6,691 bases of DNA from Rhodospirillales bacterium (GCA_018664265.1 JABJOR010000410.1:1-6691), one strand, 5' to 3'; numbered from the stretch's first letter, positions 1 through 6,164 are shown. The notes: generated from the sequence alone by a model not told the origin. Numbers and translations: made by a program.

Positions 1-332
1 CCACTGTTGCCCCGATTGATGAATTGGGCTTCCAGCTTGAATGCCATCCATTGTTTCCAGAACGAACCAATGTTCAGATGGCGGAAGTTCTAAGCTTTGA
101 CCGCATACGTTTAAAAACCTGGGAACGCGGTGTCGGGCGAACAAGTGCTTCGGGCAGCAGTGCCTGTGCAACCCTGGCGGCGGCCCACTTGCGTGGGCTT
201 GTCGGACGTTCGGTAAAAATTGAAATGGATGGCGGTATCCTTGAAATCAGCTGGCGGGATGACAATCATATAGTACAGACCGGGCCGGTTTCGACCAGCT
301 TTACGGGCGTTATTGACCCGTCCCTTCTCTAA
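1..332 (+). CDS. dapF: Diaminopimelate epimerase, C-terminal part (5' end outside window)
   Basis: DapF interconverts LL- and meso-diaminopimelate in the cytoplasm, giving the precursor of lysine and of peptidoglycan cross-links. The reading frame is open from base 3, and 109 residues are visible out of a usual 270-290. Family marks are HPLFPERTNV, the substrate-binding stretch WERGVGRT, and the C-terminal GGILEISW...TGPVSTSFTG. The oddity is at the second catalytic cysteine. Where DapF normally reads ACGTGACA, this protein reads ASGSSACA, so the catalytic position is Ser (TCG codon at 150-152). The later Cys of that motif is retained. The first catalytic Cys lies upstream of the window and cannot be checked. 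A TTG at 24-26 is internal, not a start. The gene ends 12 bp before mtaB, consistent with co-transcription. The family call is secure; full epimerase activity is less certain because of the Ser. Confidence 0.93.
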   Translation, partial: TVAPIDELGFQLECHPLFPERTNVQMAEVLSFDRIRLKTWERGVGRTSASGSSACATLAAAHLRGLVGRSVKIEMDGGILEISWRDDNHIVQTGPVSTSFTGVIDPSLL

Positions 333-333
333 C

Positions 334-340
334 AGGAGAA
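334..340 (+). promoter_or_regulatory. Ribosome binding site of mtaB
   Basis: AGGAGAA immediately follows the dapF stop and lies four bases before the ATG at 345 (six counted from the AGGAG core). It supports that ATG as the mtaB start and suggests translation follows directly from dapF. Confidence 0.75.
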
Positions 341-344
341 ACCC

Positions 345-1592
345 ATGAGCGCGCCTCGCGTTATATCTCTGGGCTGTCGTTTGAATGCGTTCGAATCAGA
401 ACTCATGCGAGAGCACAGTGTACAAAGCGGCACTCAGGATGTTGTGATTATCAACACCTGTACAGTGACGGCTGAGGCCGAGCGCCGTTCGAGACAAACC
501 GTACGCAAGGCTTGCCGCGATAATGCGGATGCCGAAATTGTTGTAACGGGGTGTGCTGCTCAATTAGATCCGCAAGGCTTTGCGGCAATTTCGGGCGTTG
601 CCCGTGTGGTTGGAAATGCAGAAAAGTTGGAGCCAGAGACTTTTAAAATCGGGGATCATCCTGAAATAGATGTCGCCGATATTATGACCGTGCGTGAAAC
701 TGCACCGCACCTTATTGACGGATTTGATGGACGCGCCCGTGTTTTTATCCAAATCCAGCAAGGCTGTGATCATCGTTGTACTTTTTGCATTATCCCGTTC
801 GCTCGAGGTCCTAATCGCAGTGTACCAATGGGCGCCATTGCCGATCAAATCCGCAAACTTGTTGAGACAGGATTTTGTGAAGTTGTTTTGACCGGGGTGG
901 ATATAGCATCCTATGGCGCTGACCTGCCGGGCAATCCGTCTTTGGGTGATCTGGTCCGCAGGTTGCTTGCGGCTGTCCCGGAATTAAAGCGTTTGCGATT
1001 AAGCTCCATCGACCCTGCAGTTATGGATGAGGCGTTATTTGCCGTGCTGGCTGAGGAAGACCGCTTGATGCCGCATATTCATCTCAGCCTTCAAGCCATG
1101 GATGATATGGTCCTCAAGCGCATGAAGCGTCGTCATTCGGTTAAAGATGCCATTGCCTTTGCCGAGCGTGCGCGACAAGCCCGCCCCGACGTTGTATTCG
1201 GGGCTGATCTGATTGCTGGGTTCCCGACGGAGTCTGATGAGATGTTTACGGCTACTTTGAACGCTGTCGAAGATTTGGGCGTAACCCACTATCATGTCTT
1301 TCCTTATTCCGAGCGTCCCGGCACACCAGCCGCCAGTATGCCTGTCGTAGAAAAAGCTGTGCGTAAAAATCGCGCCGAAGCCCTTCGCACACTCGGGGCT
1401 CAGGCTCTGAAAGAATTTTTAGAAAGTTGCATCGGAAAATCTGCATTGGTTCTTGTCGAGCGAAATGGTACAGGGTTTAGTGAGCATTATGCCTCGGTCC
1501 ATATTGATACTGACGTGGAGCCGGGAACGATTGTAAACGTGAAGATTAATAAAACGGATGGTGAGAAGCTCTTTGCCTCACCCGCCGCTTAA
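345..1592 (+). CDS. mtaB: tRNA t6A37 methylthiotransferase MtaB (radical SAM)
   Basis: MtaB adds a methylthio group to C2 of threonylcarbamoyl-adenosine 37 (t6A to ms2t6A) in tRNAs reading ANN codons, which helps decoding accuracy. At 415 residues it is close to the family's usual length. The N-terminal methylthiotransferase domain has the three cysteines for the auxiliary iron-sulfur cluster: C11 in SLGCRLNAFES, C39 in INTCTVT and C70 in VTGCAAQ. The radical SAM cluster motif CxxxCxxC is C141/C145/C148 in QQGCDHRCTFCIIPFARG. A small C-terminal domain from about residue 355 fits the RNA-binding TRAM domain. The SLGCRLN form, rather than SLGCPKN (RimO) or the MiaB pattern, and the GCDHRCTFCIIP stretch favour MtaB. 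The ATG has a good Shine-Dalgarno sequence. It lies between dapF and ftsY with 12 and 14 bp gaps. Confidence 0.95.
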   Translation: MSAPRVISLGCRLNAFESELMREHSVQSGTQDVVIINTCTVTAEAERRSRQTVRKACRDNADAEIVVTGCAAQLDPQGFAAISGVARVVGNAEKLEPETFKIGDHPEIDVADIMTVRETAPHLIDGFDGRARVFIQIQQGCDHRCTFCIIPFARGPNRSVPMGAIADQIRKLVETGFCEVVLTGVDIASYGADLPGNPSLGDLVRRLLAAVPELKRLRLSSIDPAVMDEALFAVLAEEDRLMPHIHLSLQAMDDMVLKRMKRRHSVKDAIAFAERARQARPDVVFGADLIAGFPTESDEMFTATLNAVEDLGVTHYHVFPYSERPGTPAASMPVVEKAVRKNRAEALRTLGAQALKEFLESCIGKSALVLVERNGTGFSEHYASVHIDTDVEPGTIVNVKINKTDGEKLFASPAA

Positions 1593-1597
1593 GGGGA
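1593..1597 (+). promoter_or_regulatory. Ribosome binding site of ftsY
   Basis: GGGGA directly follows the mtaB TAA and lies nine bases before the ATG at 1607. The short gap leaves no room for a separate promoter, so ftsY is probably read from the upstream transcript. Confidence 0.6.
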
Positions 1598-1606
1598 TAA
1601 GAATTT

Positions 1607-2536
1607 ATGAGTTGGTTTGATCGCCTGAAGTCAGGGCTGGGACGCACGACTGAGAAACTTAGCAGTGGAATATCCGATCTGTTCCGGTCTCGCAAACTGG
1701 ACCGGGAGGCCCTTGAGGAATTGGAAGAGCTGCTGATTATGGCTGACATGGGGGTCACCACGGCAACTCGATTGAGCGGCGCTCTGGCAAAAAACAAATT
1801 TGATAAGGAAGTGACGTCCCAAGAAGTTCGCGAAGCACTGGCTGGTGAGATCGCAACAATTCTGGAGCCTGCGGCAAAGCCTCTGGAAATTGATACATCC
1901 CACAAGCCCTATATCGTTTTGGTGTGTGGAGTAAATGGTTCCGGCAAGACCACGACAATTGGCAAGATGGCAAAGCAGTTCAAGGACGAGGGTAAGTCCG
2001 TGATGTTGGCCGCTGGTGATACGTTCCGCGCCGCCGCCATTGAGCAGCTTCAGGTTTGGGGTGAGCGTACAGGATGTCCGGTGATTGCCAGCGAGCAAGG
2101 CTCCGATGCGGCGTCTCTAGTCTATGGCGCTGTTGAGCGGGCTAAAGCTGAAGCTGCCGATGTGCTGATGATTGATACCGCCGGGCGTTTGCAAAACAAA
2201 TCGAACCTTATGGAAGAGTTGAAAAAAGTTGTTCGGGTCATCACCAAACAAGACGACACAGCACCCCATGCGGTGATGTTGGTTATTGATTCAACCGTGG
2301 GTCAGAACGCCCATAATCAGGTCGAGGTCTTTAAGGAAATGGTTAATGTCACGGGCCTTGTCATGACCAAGCTGGATGGCACAGCCAAGGGCGGTGTTGT
2401 CGTTGGGTTGGCTGAAAAGTTCGAGTTGCCCGTCTACGCCGTTGGTGTGGGTGAGGCGGTCGAAGACTTGCATGCCTTTGATGCCAAGGTCTTTGCCAAC
2501 AACCTGATGGGACTAGAGTCCCGACCAACAGATTGA
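1607..2536 (+). CDS. ftsY: Signal recognition particle receptor FtsY
   Basis: FtsY is the SRP receptor GTPase. It docks ribosome-SRP complexes at the inner membrane and passes nascent membrane proteins to SecYEG. This is a 309-residue NG-domain form. A helical N domain (about 1-95) opens with the amphipathic MSWFDRLKSGLGRTTEKL, a likely membrane-contact helix. The G domain carries the P-loop GVNGSGKT (108-115), DTFRAAA (138-144), DTAGR (190-194), TKLDGTAKGG (254-263) and the closing GVGE (280-283). The long acidic A domain of E. coli FtsY is absent, as is usual in alphaproteobacteria. DTFRAAA with TKLDGTAKGG indicates FtsY rather than Ffh, and the methionine-rich M domain of Ffh is missing. 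Its TGA overlaps the TTG start of the next gene. Confidence 0.97.
   Translation: MSWFDRLKSGLGRTTEKLSSGISDLFRSRKLDREALEELEELLIMADMGVTTATRLSGALAKNKFDKEVTSQEVREALAGEIATILEPAAKPLEIDTSHKPYIVLVCGVNGSGKTTTIGKMAKQFKDEGKSVMLAAGDTFRAAAIEQLQVWGERTGCPVIASEQGSDAASLVYGAVERAKAEAADVLMIDTAGRLQNKSNLMEELKKVVRVITKQDDTAPHAVMLVIDSTVGQNAHNQVEVFKEMVNVTGLVMTKLDGTAKGGVVVGLAEKFELPVYAVGVGEAVEDLHAFDAKVFANNLMGLESRPTD
2509..2522 (+). promoter_or_regulatory. Small GC-rich hairpin before the transporter start
   Basis: GGGACTAGAGTCCC can form a five-pair GGGAC/GTCCC stem closed by a UAGA tetraloop. It lies within the last ftsY codons, ending ten bases before the TTG start at 2533. No clear Shine-Dalgarno sequence stands between hairpin and start. 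A translational role (coupling or damping) is inference; the pairing itself is read directly from the sequence. Confidence 0.3.
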
Positions 2537-3387
2537 GCACGATTGAGCCACATCTGATAGGATTGGTCCTGATAGCGGCCTTTACCCATGCATCGTGGAA
2601 TGCATTGGTCAAAACAACGGGTGACGGGCTGTGCACCTTTGCCACTGTCATGGGAACAGGCGCGGTAATCTATATGTTTGTTGCCCCGTTCGTGACCCTT
2701 CCCGAGCGTGAAGTTTGGGGATATCTCGCGGTCTCGACGCTGCTGCACTATGGCTATTTCATTTTTTTGTGGTATGCCCTGCGCCATGGAGATTTAAGCA
2801 CGGCTTATCCTGTTGCCCGTGGCTCGGCCCCGATAATTGTTGGTGTTGGTGCGACTGTTTTGGCCGGGGAAGTGCTGAGCACACAATCTACAATCGGCCT
2901 TGCTGTCGCCAGTTCCGGAATTTGCATGTTGGCTCTTGAAAAAGGCCTGCCCAAACAAGGTCACCGTAAACCATTTGTGTTGGCCTTTATTACCGGATTA
3001 TTCATTGCGTCCTATACAGTGGTTGATGGTCTTGGCCTGACAATAGCGTCTGAACCATGGGGCTATATTGTCTGGCTGAACATCTTGGATGGTGCGCCCC
3101 TGTTGCTTTATGTGTTGTTGACACGACGGCAATTGTATATTGAATTTCTGCGCATCGATGGCAAGAAAGCCGTCCTTGGTGGCGTGCTTGCCATGATCGG
3201 ATATTTCTTTGTGCTCTATGCCCTCAGCTTCGGGCACATGGCCCATGTCAGTGCCTTACGTGAAACATCAGTGTTAATCGCCGTAATACTAGGCTGCTTT
3301 ACCTTGCATGAAAAGTTTGGACCTATTCGCTGGGTTGCTGCTATCGCCATTGTTTGCGGGGTAGCGTCCATGCATCTATCAGGATAA
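2533..3387 (+). CDS. EamA/DMT-family inner-membrane transporter
   Basis: This 284-residue, very hydrophobic protein has about ten membrane helices, roughly at residues 7-27, 34-53, 63-81, 95-112, 117-135, 147-168, 176-196, 212-231, 238-256 and 264-281. The two halves fit the tandem EamA repeats of the drug/metabolite transporter superfamily. Marks of the family are HASWNALVK in helix 1, YPVARGSAPI before helix 4, and ALRETSVLIAVILGC with LHEKFGPIRW near the end. Members export or take up small metabolites, and the substrate here cannot be read from sequence. The chosen start is a TTG whose last two bases overlap the ftsY TGA (shared TTGA), giving STIEPHLIGL just before helix 1. There is no strong ribosome site, so translation probably depends on ribosomes finishing ftsY. 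A TTG at about 2563 would cut into helix 1 and is less likely. Confidence 0.88.
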   Translation: MSTIEPHLIGLVLIAAFTHASWNALVKTTGDGLCTFATVMGTGAVIYMFVAPFVTLPEREVWGYLAVSTLLHYGYFIFLWYALRHGDLSTAYPVARGSAPIIVGVGATVLAGEVLSTQSTIGLAVASSGICMLALEKGLPKQGHRKPFVLAFITGLFIASYTVVDGLGLTIASEPWGYIVWLNILDGAPLLLYVLLTRRQLYIEFLRIDGKKAVLGGVLAMIGYFFVLYALSFGHMAHVSALRETSVLIAVILGCFTLHEKFGPIRWVAAIAIVCGVASMHLSG

Positions 3388-3406
3388 TATTTTAGAAAAT
3401 CAATAT

Positions 3407-3413
3407 GGGGAGA
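3407..3413 (+). promoter_or_regulatory. Ribosome binding site that sets the amidase start at 3420
   Basis: GGGGAGA ends six bases before the ATG at 3420, ideal spacing. It overlaps the upstream in-frame ATG at 3405, which therefore cannot use it. This decides in favour of the second ATG. Confidence 0.75.
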
Positions 3414-3419
3414 ATCAGC

Positions 3420-4832
3420 ATGACTTCTACAAATAATCTGGCAATGCTATCTGCCACGCAAATGTTGACCCTGTTTGCGACGAAAGAATTATCTCCAGTG
3501 GAGGTGACGCGTGCATGTCTTGATCAAATCAGCAAGTTTGATAGTGAGGTCAATGCGTTCTCCTTGGTTGATGAAGAGGGTGCGCTTGCTTCGGCTGTAC
3601 GTTCTGAAGAACGATGGCAGTGTGGCGAGCCATGCGGAATGCTTGATGGTGTTCCAACAACCATCAAGGATTTGCTGATTACCAAAGGCTGGCCCACCAT
3701 GCGTGGCTCCAAAACCACGGACCCGAATATGGCTTGTGATGAGGATGCCCCAGCTGTTGAACGGCTGAAAGAACATGGGGCTGTCTTGTTGGGAAAGACC
3801 ACTACGCCGGAATTTGGCTGGAAAGGTGTTACGGATAATCCCCTGACTGGTATCACGCGAAACCCGTGGAATACAAACCTGACATCGGGGGGCTCATCCG
3901 GTGGGGCAGCGGTGGCGGCAGCTCTTGGCATGGGCGCCTTGCATATTGGTACTGATGGTGGTGGTTCTATCCGTATTCCCGCAGCCTTTACAGGTATCTT
4001 TGGCCATAAACCGAGTTTTGGTCGTGTGCCTGCCTATCCCTTAAGTCCGTTTGGAACGGTTTCTCATGCAGGTCCCATGAGCCGTACCGTGGCCGATAGC
4101 GCCTTGATGCTCAATGTCTTGTCCGGCTTTGATGCTCGTGACTGGTTTTCGCTTCCGTATGAAGGGCATGACTTTACCACAAGCCTTGATTGGGGCGTAG
4201 AAGGATTGCGTATCGCCTACAGTGCTGATCTGGGATACGCCGATGTTGATGAAGATGTGGCACAATGTGTGGATCAAGCCGTGCAGGTGTTCCGTGATAT
4301 GGGTGCCAGTGTGGAAGAAGTTGATCCGGGTTTTGCCAATCCCTATGAAATTTTTGAGGCCCACTGGTATGCAGGTGCGGCAAATCTGTTACGGGATTTC
4401 TCACCTGAAAAACGAGCCATGATTGACCCTGGTCTTGCTGCCATAGCCGAGCAGGGTGAGGCTTACAGCTTGCTTGAATATATGGCTGCAGTGAACAGTC
4501 GTGGTGCGCTGGGGCAGCATATGAAGCTGTTCCATGAAGAGTGGGATTTGCTGATCACACCATCGCTTTCTATTACAGCGTTTGAAGCTGGCAAAGAAGT
4601 ACCAGATGGCAGCGATCAGACGCGCTGGATGGAATGGACCCCGTTCAGCATACCATTTAATTTGACTCAGCAACCGGCTTGTTCTGTACCATGTGGATTT
4701 AATGATGATGGATTACCCATAGGGCTGCACATCGTTGGCCCCATGCATGAAGACGCACTGGTGTTACGTGCAGCGGCAGCCTTTGAGAATGTTAAGCCGT
4801 TCAAAATGCCGGAACGACCAATCTCGGCCTGA
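3420..4832 (+). CDS. Amidase-signature family amidohydrolase
   Basis: This enzyme of the amidase signature family hydrolyses carboxamide bonds; the particular substrate is unknown. The start used here (3420, MTSTNNLAML, 470 residues) is five codons inside the longest frame, because GGGGAGA is correctly spaced for it. The Ser-cisSer-Lys triad is visible. In this numbering Lys83 sits in TTIKDLL, the cis-Ser Ser159 in SGGSSGGAAV, and the nucleophile Ser183 in GTDGGGSIRIP. The 24-residue spacing between the serines matches that in fatty acid amide hydrolase (217/241). The C-terminal GLPIGLHIVGP is also typical. No signal peptide is apparent, so it is likely cytoplasmic. It follows the transporter by 32 bp, and the pair may handle an imported amide, which is inference. 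GatA is less likely, as no gatB or gatC is adjacent. Confidence 0.92.
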   Translation: MTSTNNLAMLSATQMLTLFATKELSPVEVTRACLDQISKFDSEVNAFSLVDEEGALASAVRSEERWQCGEPCGMLDGVPTTIKDLLITKGWPTMRGSKTTDPNMACDEDAPAVERLKEHGAVLLGKTTTPEFGWKGVTDNPLTGITRNPWNTNLTSGGSSGGAAVAAALGMGALHIGTDGGGSIRIPAAFTGIFGHKPSFGRVPAYPLSPFGTVSHAGPMSRTVADSALMLNVLSGFDARDWFSLPYEGHDFTTSLDWGVEGLRIAYSADLGYADVDEDVAQCVDQAVQVFRDMGASVEEVDPGFANPYEIFEAHWYAGAANLLRDFSPEKRAMIDPGLAAIAEQGEAYSLLEYMAAVNSRGALGQHMKLFHEEWDLLITPSLSITAFEAGKEVPDGSDQTRWMEWTPFSIPFNLTQQPACSVPCGFNDDGLPIGLHIVGPMHEDALVLRAAAAFENVKPFKMPERPISA

Positions 4833-4874
4833 AGATGGGGGCTTGAATGTTATAAACGGAGCACCCAAATTATT

Positions 4875-5456
4875 ATGATGACAGATGATGATCAAAAAGC
4901 TGTAAGCGCCGTTCTTGATTTCTGGTTCGGTGCGCCTGATTCAGAAGAATACGGTAACACCCGTATGGAGTGGTTTAAAAAGGACGATAGTTTTGATGAT
5001 CAGGTCCGCACCATACTGCTTCCCCTTCACGATAAAGCTGTAAAGGGTGAATTGAATCATTGGGTAGACAATGCATGGAGTGGCTTGGCCTTGTGCATTG
5101 TGCTTGATCAGGCTCCACGAAATATTTTCAGGAATTCGTCTTTGTCTTTTGCCAGCGATGCAAAAGCCAGAGAGATAGCCCATCAGTTGGTCTCAGCCGG
5201 GCTGGATCAGGTGGTTTTACCTGTTATGCGGACGTTTATATATCTGCCGTTCGAGCACAGCGAAATTCTGGAAGATCAGAAATTATCCATGAAATTATTT
5301 GAAGCGCTGGGATCGGAAGATTTATTGCTCTATGCGCAGCGCCATTACGATATTGTGGAGCGTTTTGGGCGTTTCCCCCATCGCAATGAAGTCCTTGGAC
5401 GAGAAAACACTTCTGAGGAAGGGGAATTCCTCAGCCAGCCAAATTCTTCTTTTTGA
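4875..5456 (+). CDS. DUF924 family protein
   Basis: This is a 193-residue soluble protein of the DUF924 family, which is common in proteobacteria and has no established biochemical function that I know of. Conserved blocks in order are VLDFWFG (13-19), EWFKKDDSFD (32-41), GLALCIVLDQAPRNIFR (70-86), YLPFEHSE with EDQKLS (123-138), and YAQRHYDIVERFGRFPHRN ending in LGR (153-176). The length and block order match a complete member. An all-helical, TPR-like fold is expected for the family. Start is at the first of two adjacent ATGs (4875, 4878). The only Shine-Dalgarno-like GGAG (4858-4861) is 13 bases from the first ATG, longer than ideal, so initiation may be modest. It closes the + strand gene run, 42 bp after the amidase, and its stop lies two bases from the stop of the opposing gene. 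Confidence 0.9.
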   Translation: MMTDDDQKAVSAVLDFWFGAPDSEEYGNTRMEWFKKDDSFDDQVRTILLPLHDKAVKGELNHWVDNAWSGLALCIVLDQAPRNIFRNSSLSFASDAKAREIAHQLVSAGLDQVVLPVMRTFIYLPFEHSEILEDQKLSMKLFEALGSEDLLLYAQRHYDIVERFGRFPHRNEVLGRENTSEEGEFLSQPNSSF

Positions 5457-5458
5457 TT

Positions 5459-5695
5459 TTAGACTAGAATATCCAGGTAATAACCCCGTGGCACATCGTC
5501 GCGCGGGGCTTCATCTGCCTTTAATGTTTCATTCAGGCGATTGATGGCGTTTTGCTGAGCCGGGGTTTCATTTCCGGCCATAACATTGGCGCGTACGCGC
5601 ACCTCGTGGGTGCCTTGATATCCTGTAGCCCGATTTGAAGAAGGTGTTGCAGGAATATTGCCCGTACGGGGCACGATGGGGGTTATTGTGCTCAT
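5459..5695 (-). CDS. Small hypothetical protein, 78 residues, C-terminal RGxxLDI motif
   Basis: I cannot assign this to a characterised family. The protein is hydrophilic, has no signal peptide or membrane segment, and starts with a Pro/Thr/Ser-rich, probably disordered stretch (1-30). A more ordered centre follows, with EVRVRANV (31-38), GNETPAQQNAINRLNETL (41-58, helix-like) and DDVPRGYYLDILV at the end. The last nine residues, RGYYLDILV, match the pattern ending the neighbouring 60-residue protein (RGNIVDIEA). Start is the ATG at 5693-5695; no clear Shine-Dalgarno sequence precedes it. A 10-bp inverted repeat of TTAACCATT type lies 20-53 bp upstream. It converges on the DUF924 gene with only two bases between stops. 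The ordered sequence and lack of antisense overlap argue that it is real. A link to motility is only a guess. Confidence 0.6.
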   Translation of the reverse strand: MSTITPIVPRTGNIPATPSSNRATGYQGTHEVRVRANVMAGNETPAQQNAINRLNETLKADEAPRDDVPRGYYLDILV

Positions 5696-5714
5696 GATTT
5701 TGATATTACGGATT

Positions 5715-5748
5715 AATGGTTAATGAAACGTAAATATAATTAACCATT
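5715..5748. promoter_or_regulatory. Perfect 10-bp inverted repeat with TTAACCATT arms (CtrA-like candidate operator)
   Basis: AATGGTTAAT (5715-5724) and ATTAACCATT (5739-5748) are exact reverse complements, separated by 14 bases. Each arm contains TTAACCAT, which from memory resembles the half-site of the alphaproteobacterial cell-cycle regulator CtrA (TTAA-N7-TTAA in full). The site is 20-53 bp upstream of the 78-residue gene and about 50 bp beyond the end of the 60-residue gene. It could instead be an RNA hairpin or the site of another regulator. The repeat is certain; its function is inferred. Confidence 0.45.
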
Positions 5749-5777
5749 TGAAATTACTATGTTTTATTAGAAGCTTT

Positions 5778-5801
5778 AGCCTGATTTTTTAGTTTCAGGC
5801 T
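5778..5801 (-). terminator. Stem-loop spanning the stop codon of the 60-residue gene
   Basis: AGCCTGA (5778-5784) and TCAGGCT (5795-5801) form a perfect seven-pair stem around a ten-base AT-rich loop. On the - strand the TGA stop of the 60-residue gene lies in the first arm. No run of U follows on either strand, so a simple intrinsic terminator is doubtful. It may stabilise the 3' end or act with Rho. Confidence 0.3.
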
Positions 5802-5977
5802 TCGATGTCGACTATATTGCCACGGTGTGGGTCTTTTGGTCCGGTCCCTTCAAAGTCGGGTTCTTTTTCCTCCTCTTTTTGCGCAATAGCGGCGACGTCA
5901 CGTTCTTGATTGACGGCTTGCCGCACAGCGAGGTTGTTTGATTCTATCGCACCGGGAGTGCTGGATATATCTGCCAT
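5795..5977 (-). CDS. Small hypothetical protein, 60 residues, C-terminal RGxxVDI motif
   Basis: I do not recognise a characterised family. The product is small, acidic and hydrophilic, with no signal peptide or membrane helix. It begins MADISSTPGA, has a helix-prone centre (AVRQAVNQERDVAAIAQ, residues 17-33), then a strongly charged KEEEKEPDFEGTGPKDP stretch and the C-terminal RGNIVDIEA. The last nine residues match the pattern at the end of the downstream 78-residue protein, suggesting a shared partner or export system. AGAGG (+ strand 5983-5987) sits five bases before the ATG, good support for a translated gene. It lies divergent to the sensory gene at 6229 across an AT-rich region. Small proteins ending in RG-x-x-hydrophobic-D-[IV] may occur near flagellar genes in alphaproteobacteria; this is an uncertain recollection, not evidence. 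Confidence 0.65.
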   Translation of the reverse strand: MADISSTPGAIESNNLAVRQAVNQERDVAAIAQKEEEKEPDFEGTGPKDPHRGNIVDIEA

Positions 5978-5982
5978 GTCTA

Positions 5983-5987
5983 CCTCT
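5983..5987 (-). promoter_or_regulatory. Ribosome binding site of the 60-residue gene
   Basis: AGAGG on the - strand, five bases before the ATG at 5977-5975. It fixes the start and is the main support for translation of this small gene. Confidence 0.6.
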
Positions 5988-6136
5988 TGGCGGTATCAAC
6001 TACCACCTGTAATCAGCTTAAAATTATTAGATTTCTCATAACCCAGAATACTATGATAACCTAAAATTTTATATTTGAAAATACCGGAATATATATACGC
6101 TCTAAAATTTGAAATTGCATTGATTTGGATCACAGG

Positions 6137-6164
6137 TTGATTGCTTGTCCGGAAAAGACATAAT
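6137..6164 (+). promoter_or_regulatory. Candidate sigma-70-type promoter of the sensory gene
   Basis: TTGATT (6137-6142) and CATAAT (6159-6164) are separated by 16 bases and resemble TTGACA and TATAAT. Transcription from here would give a leader of about 55-60 bases before the ATG at 6229. In an AT-rich region such matches arise by chance, so this is tentative. Confidence 0.3.

Noticed and set aside
150..152. Selenocysteine or recoding as an explanation for the missing DapF Cys
   Set aside because: The codon is TCG, an ordinary serine codon, not TGA, so recoding does not apply.
1631..2098. 155-codon - strand frame inside ftsY
   Set aside because: It lies wholly antisense to a gene with all SRP-GTPase motifs intact, has a low-complexity Cys/Gln-rich product and no ribosome site. 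It is a shadow frame.
3524..3931. 135-codon - strand frame inside the amidase gene
   Set aside because: It is antisense to the conserved catalytic region of the amidase, and its Ser/Pro/Ala-rich product looks like complementary-strand composition, not a protein family.
3420..4832. Calling the amidase GatA of the tRNA amidotransferase
   Set aside because: There are no gatC or gatB neighbours, and the signature residues are common to all amidase-signature enzymes, so a general amidase call is safer.
5484..5508. CCCCGTG...CGCGGGG hairpin as a terminator for the + strand operon
   Set aside because: The pairing includes a G-T wobble and an 11-base loop, no T-run follows, and it lies within the coding sequence of the 78-residue gene.
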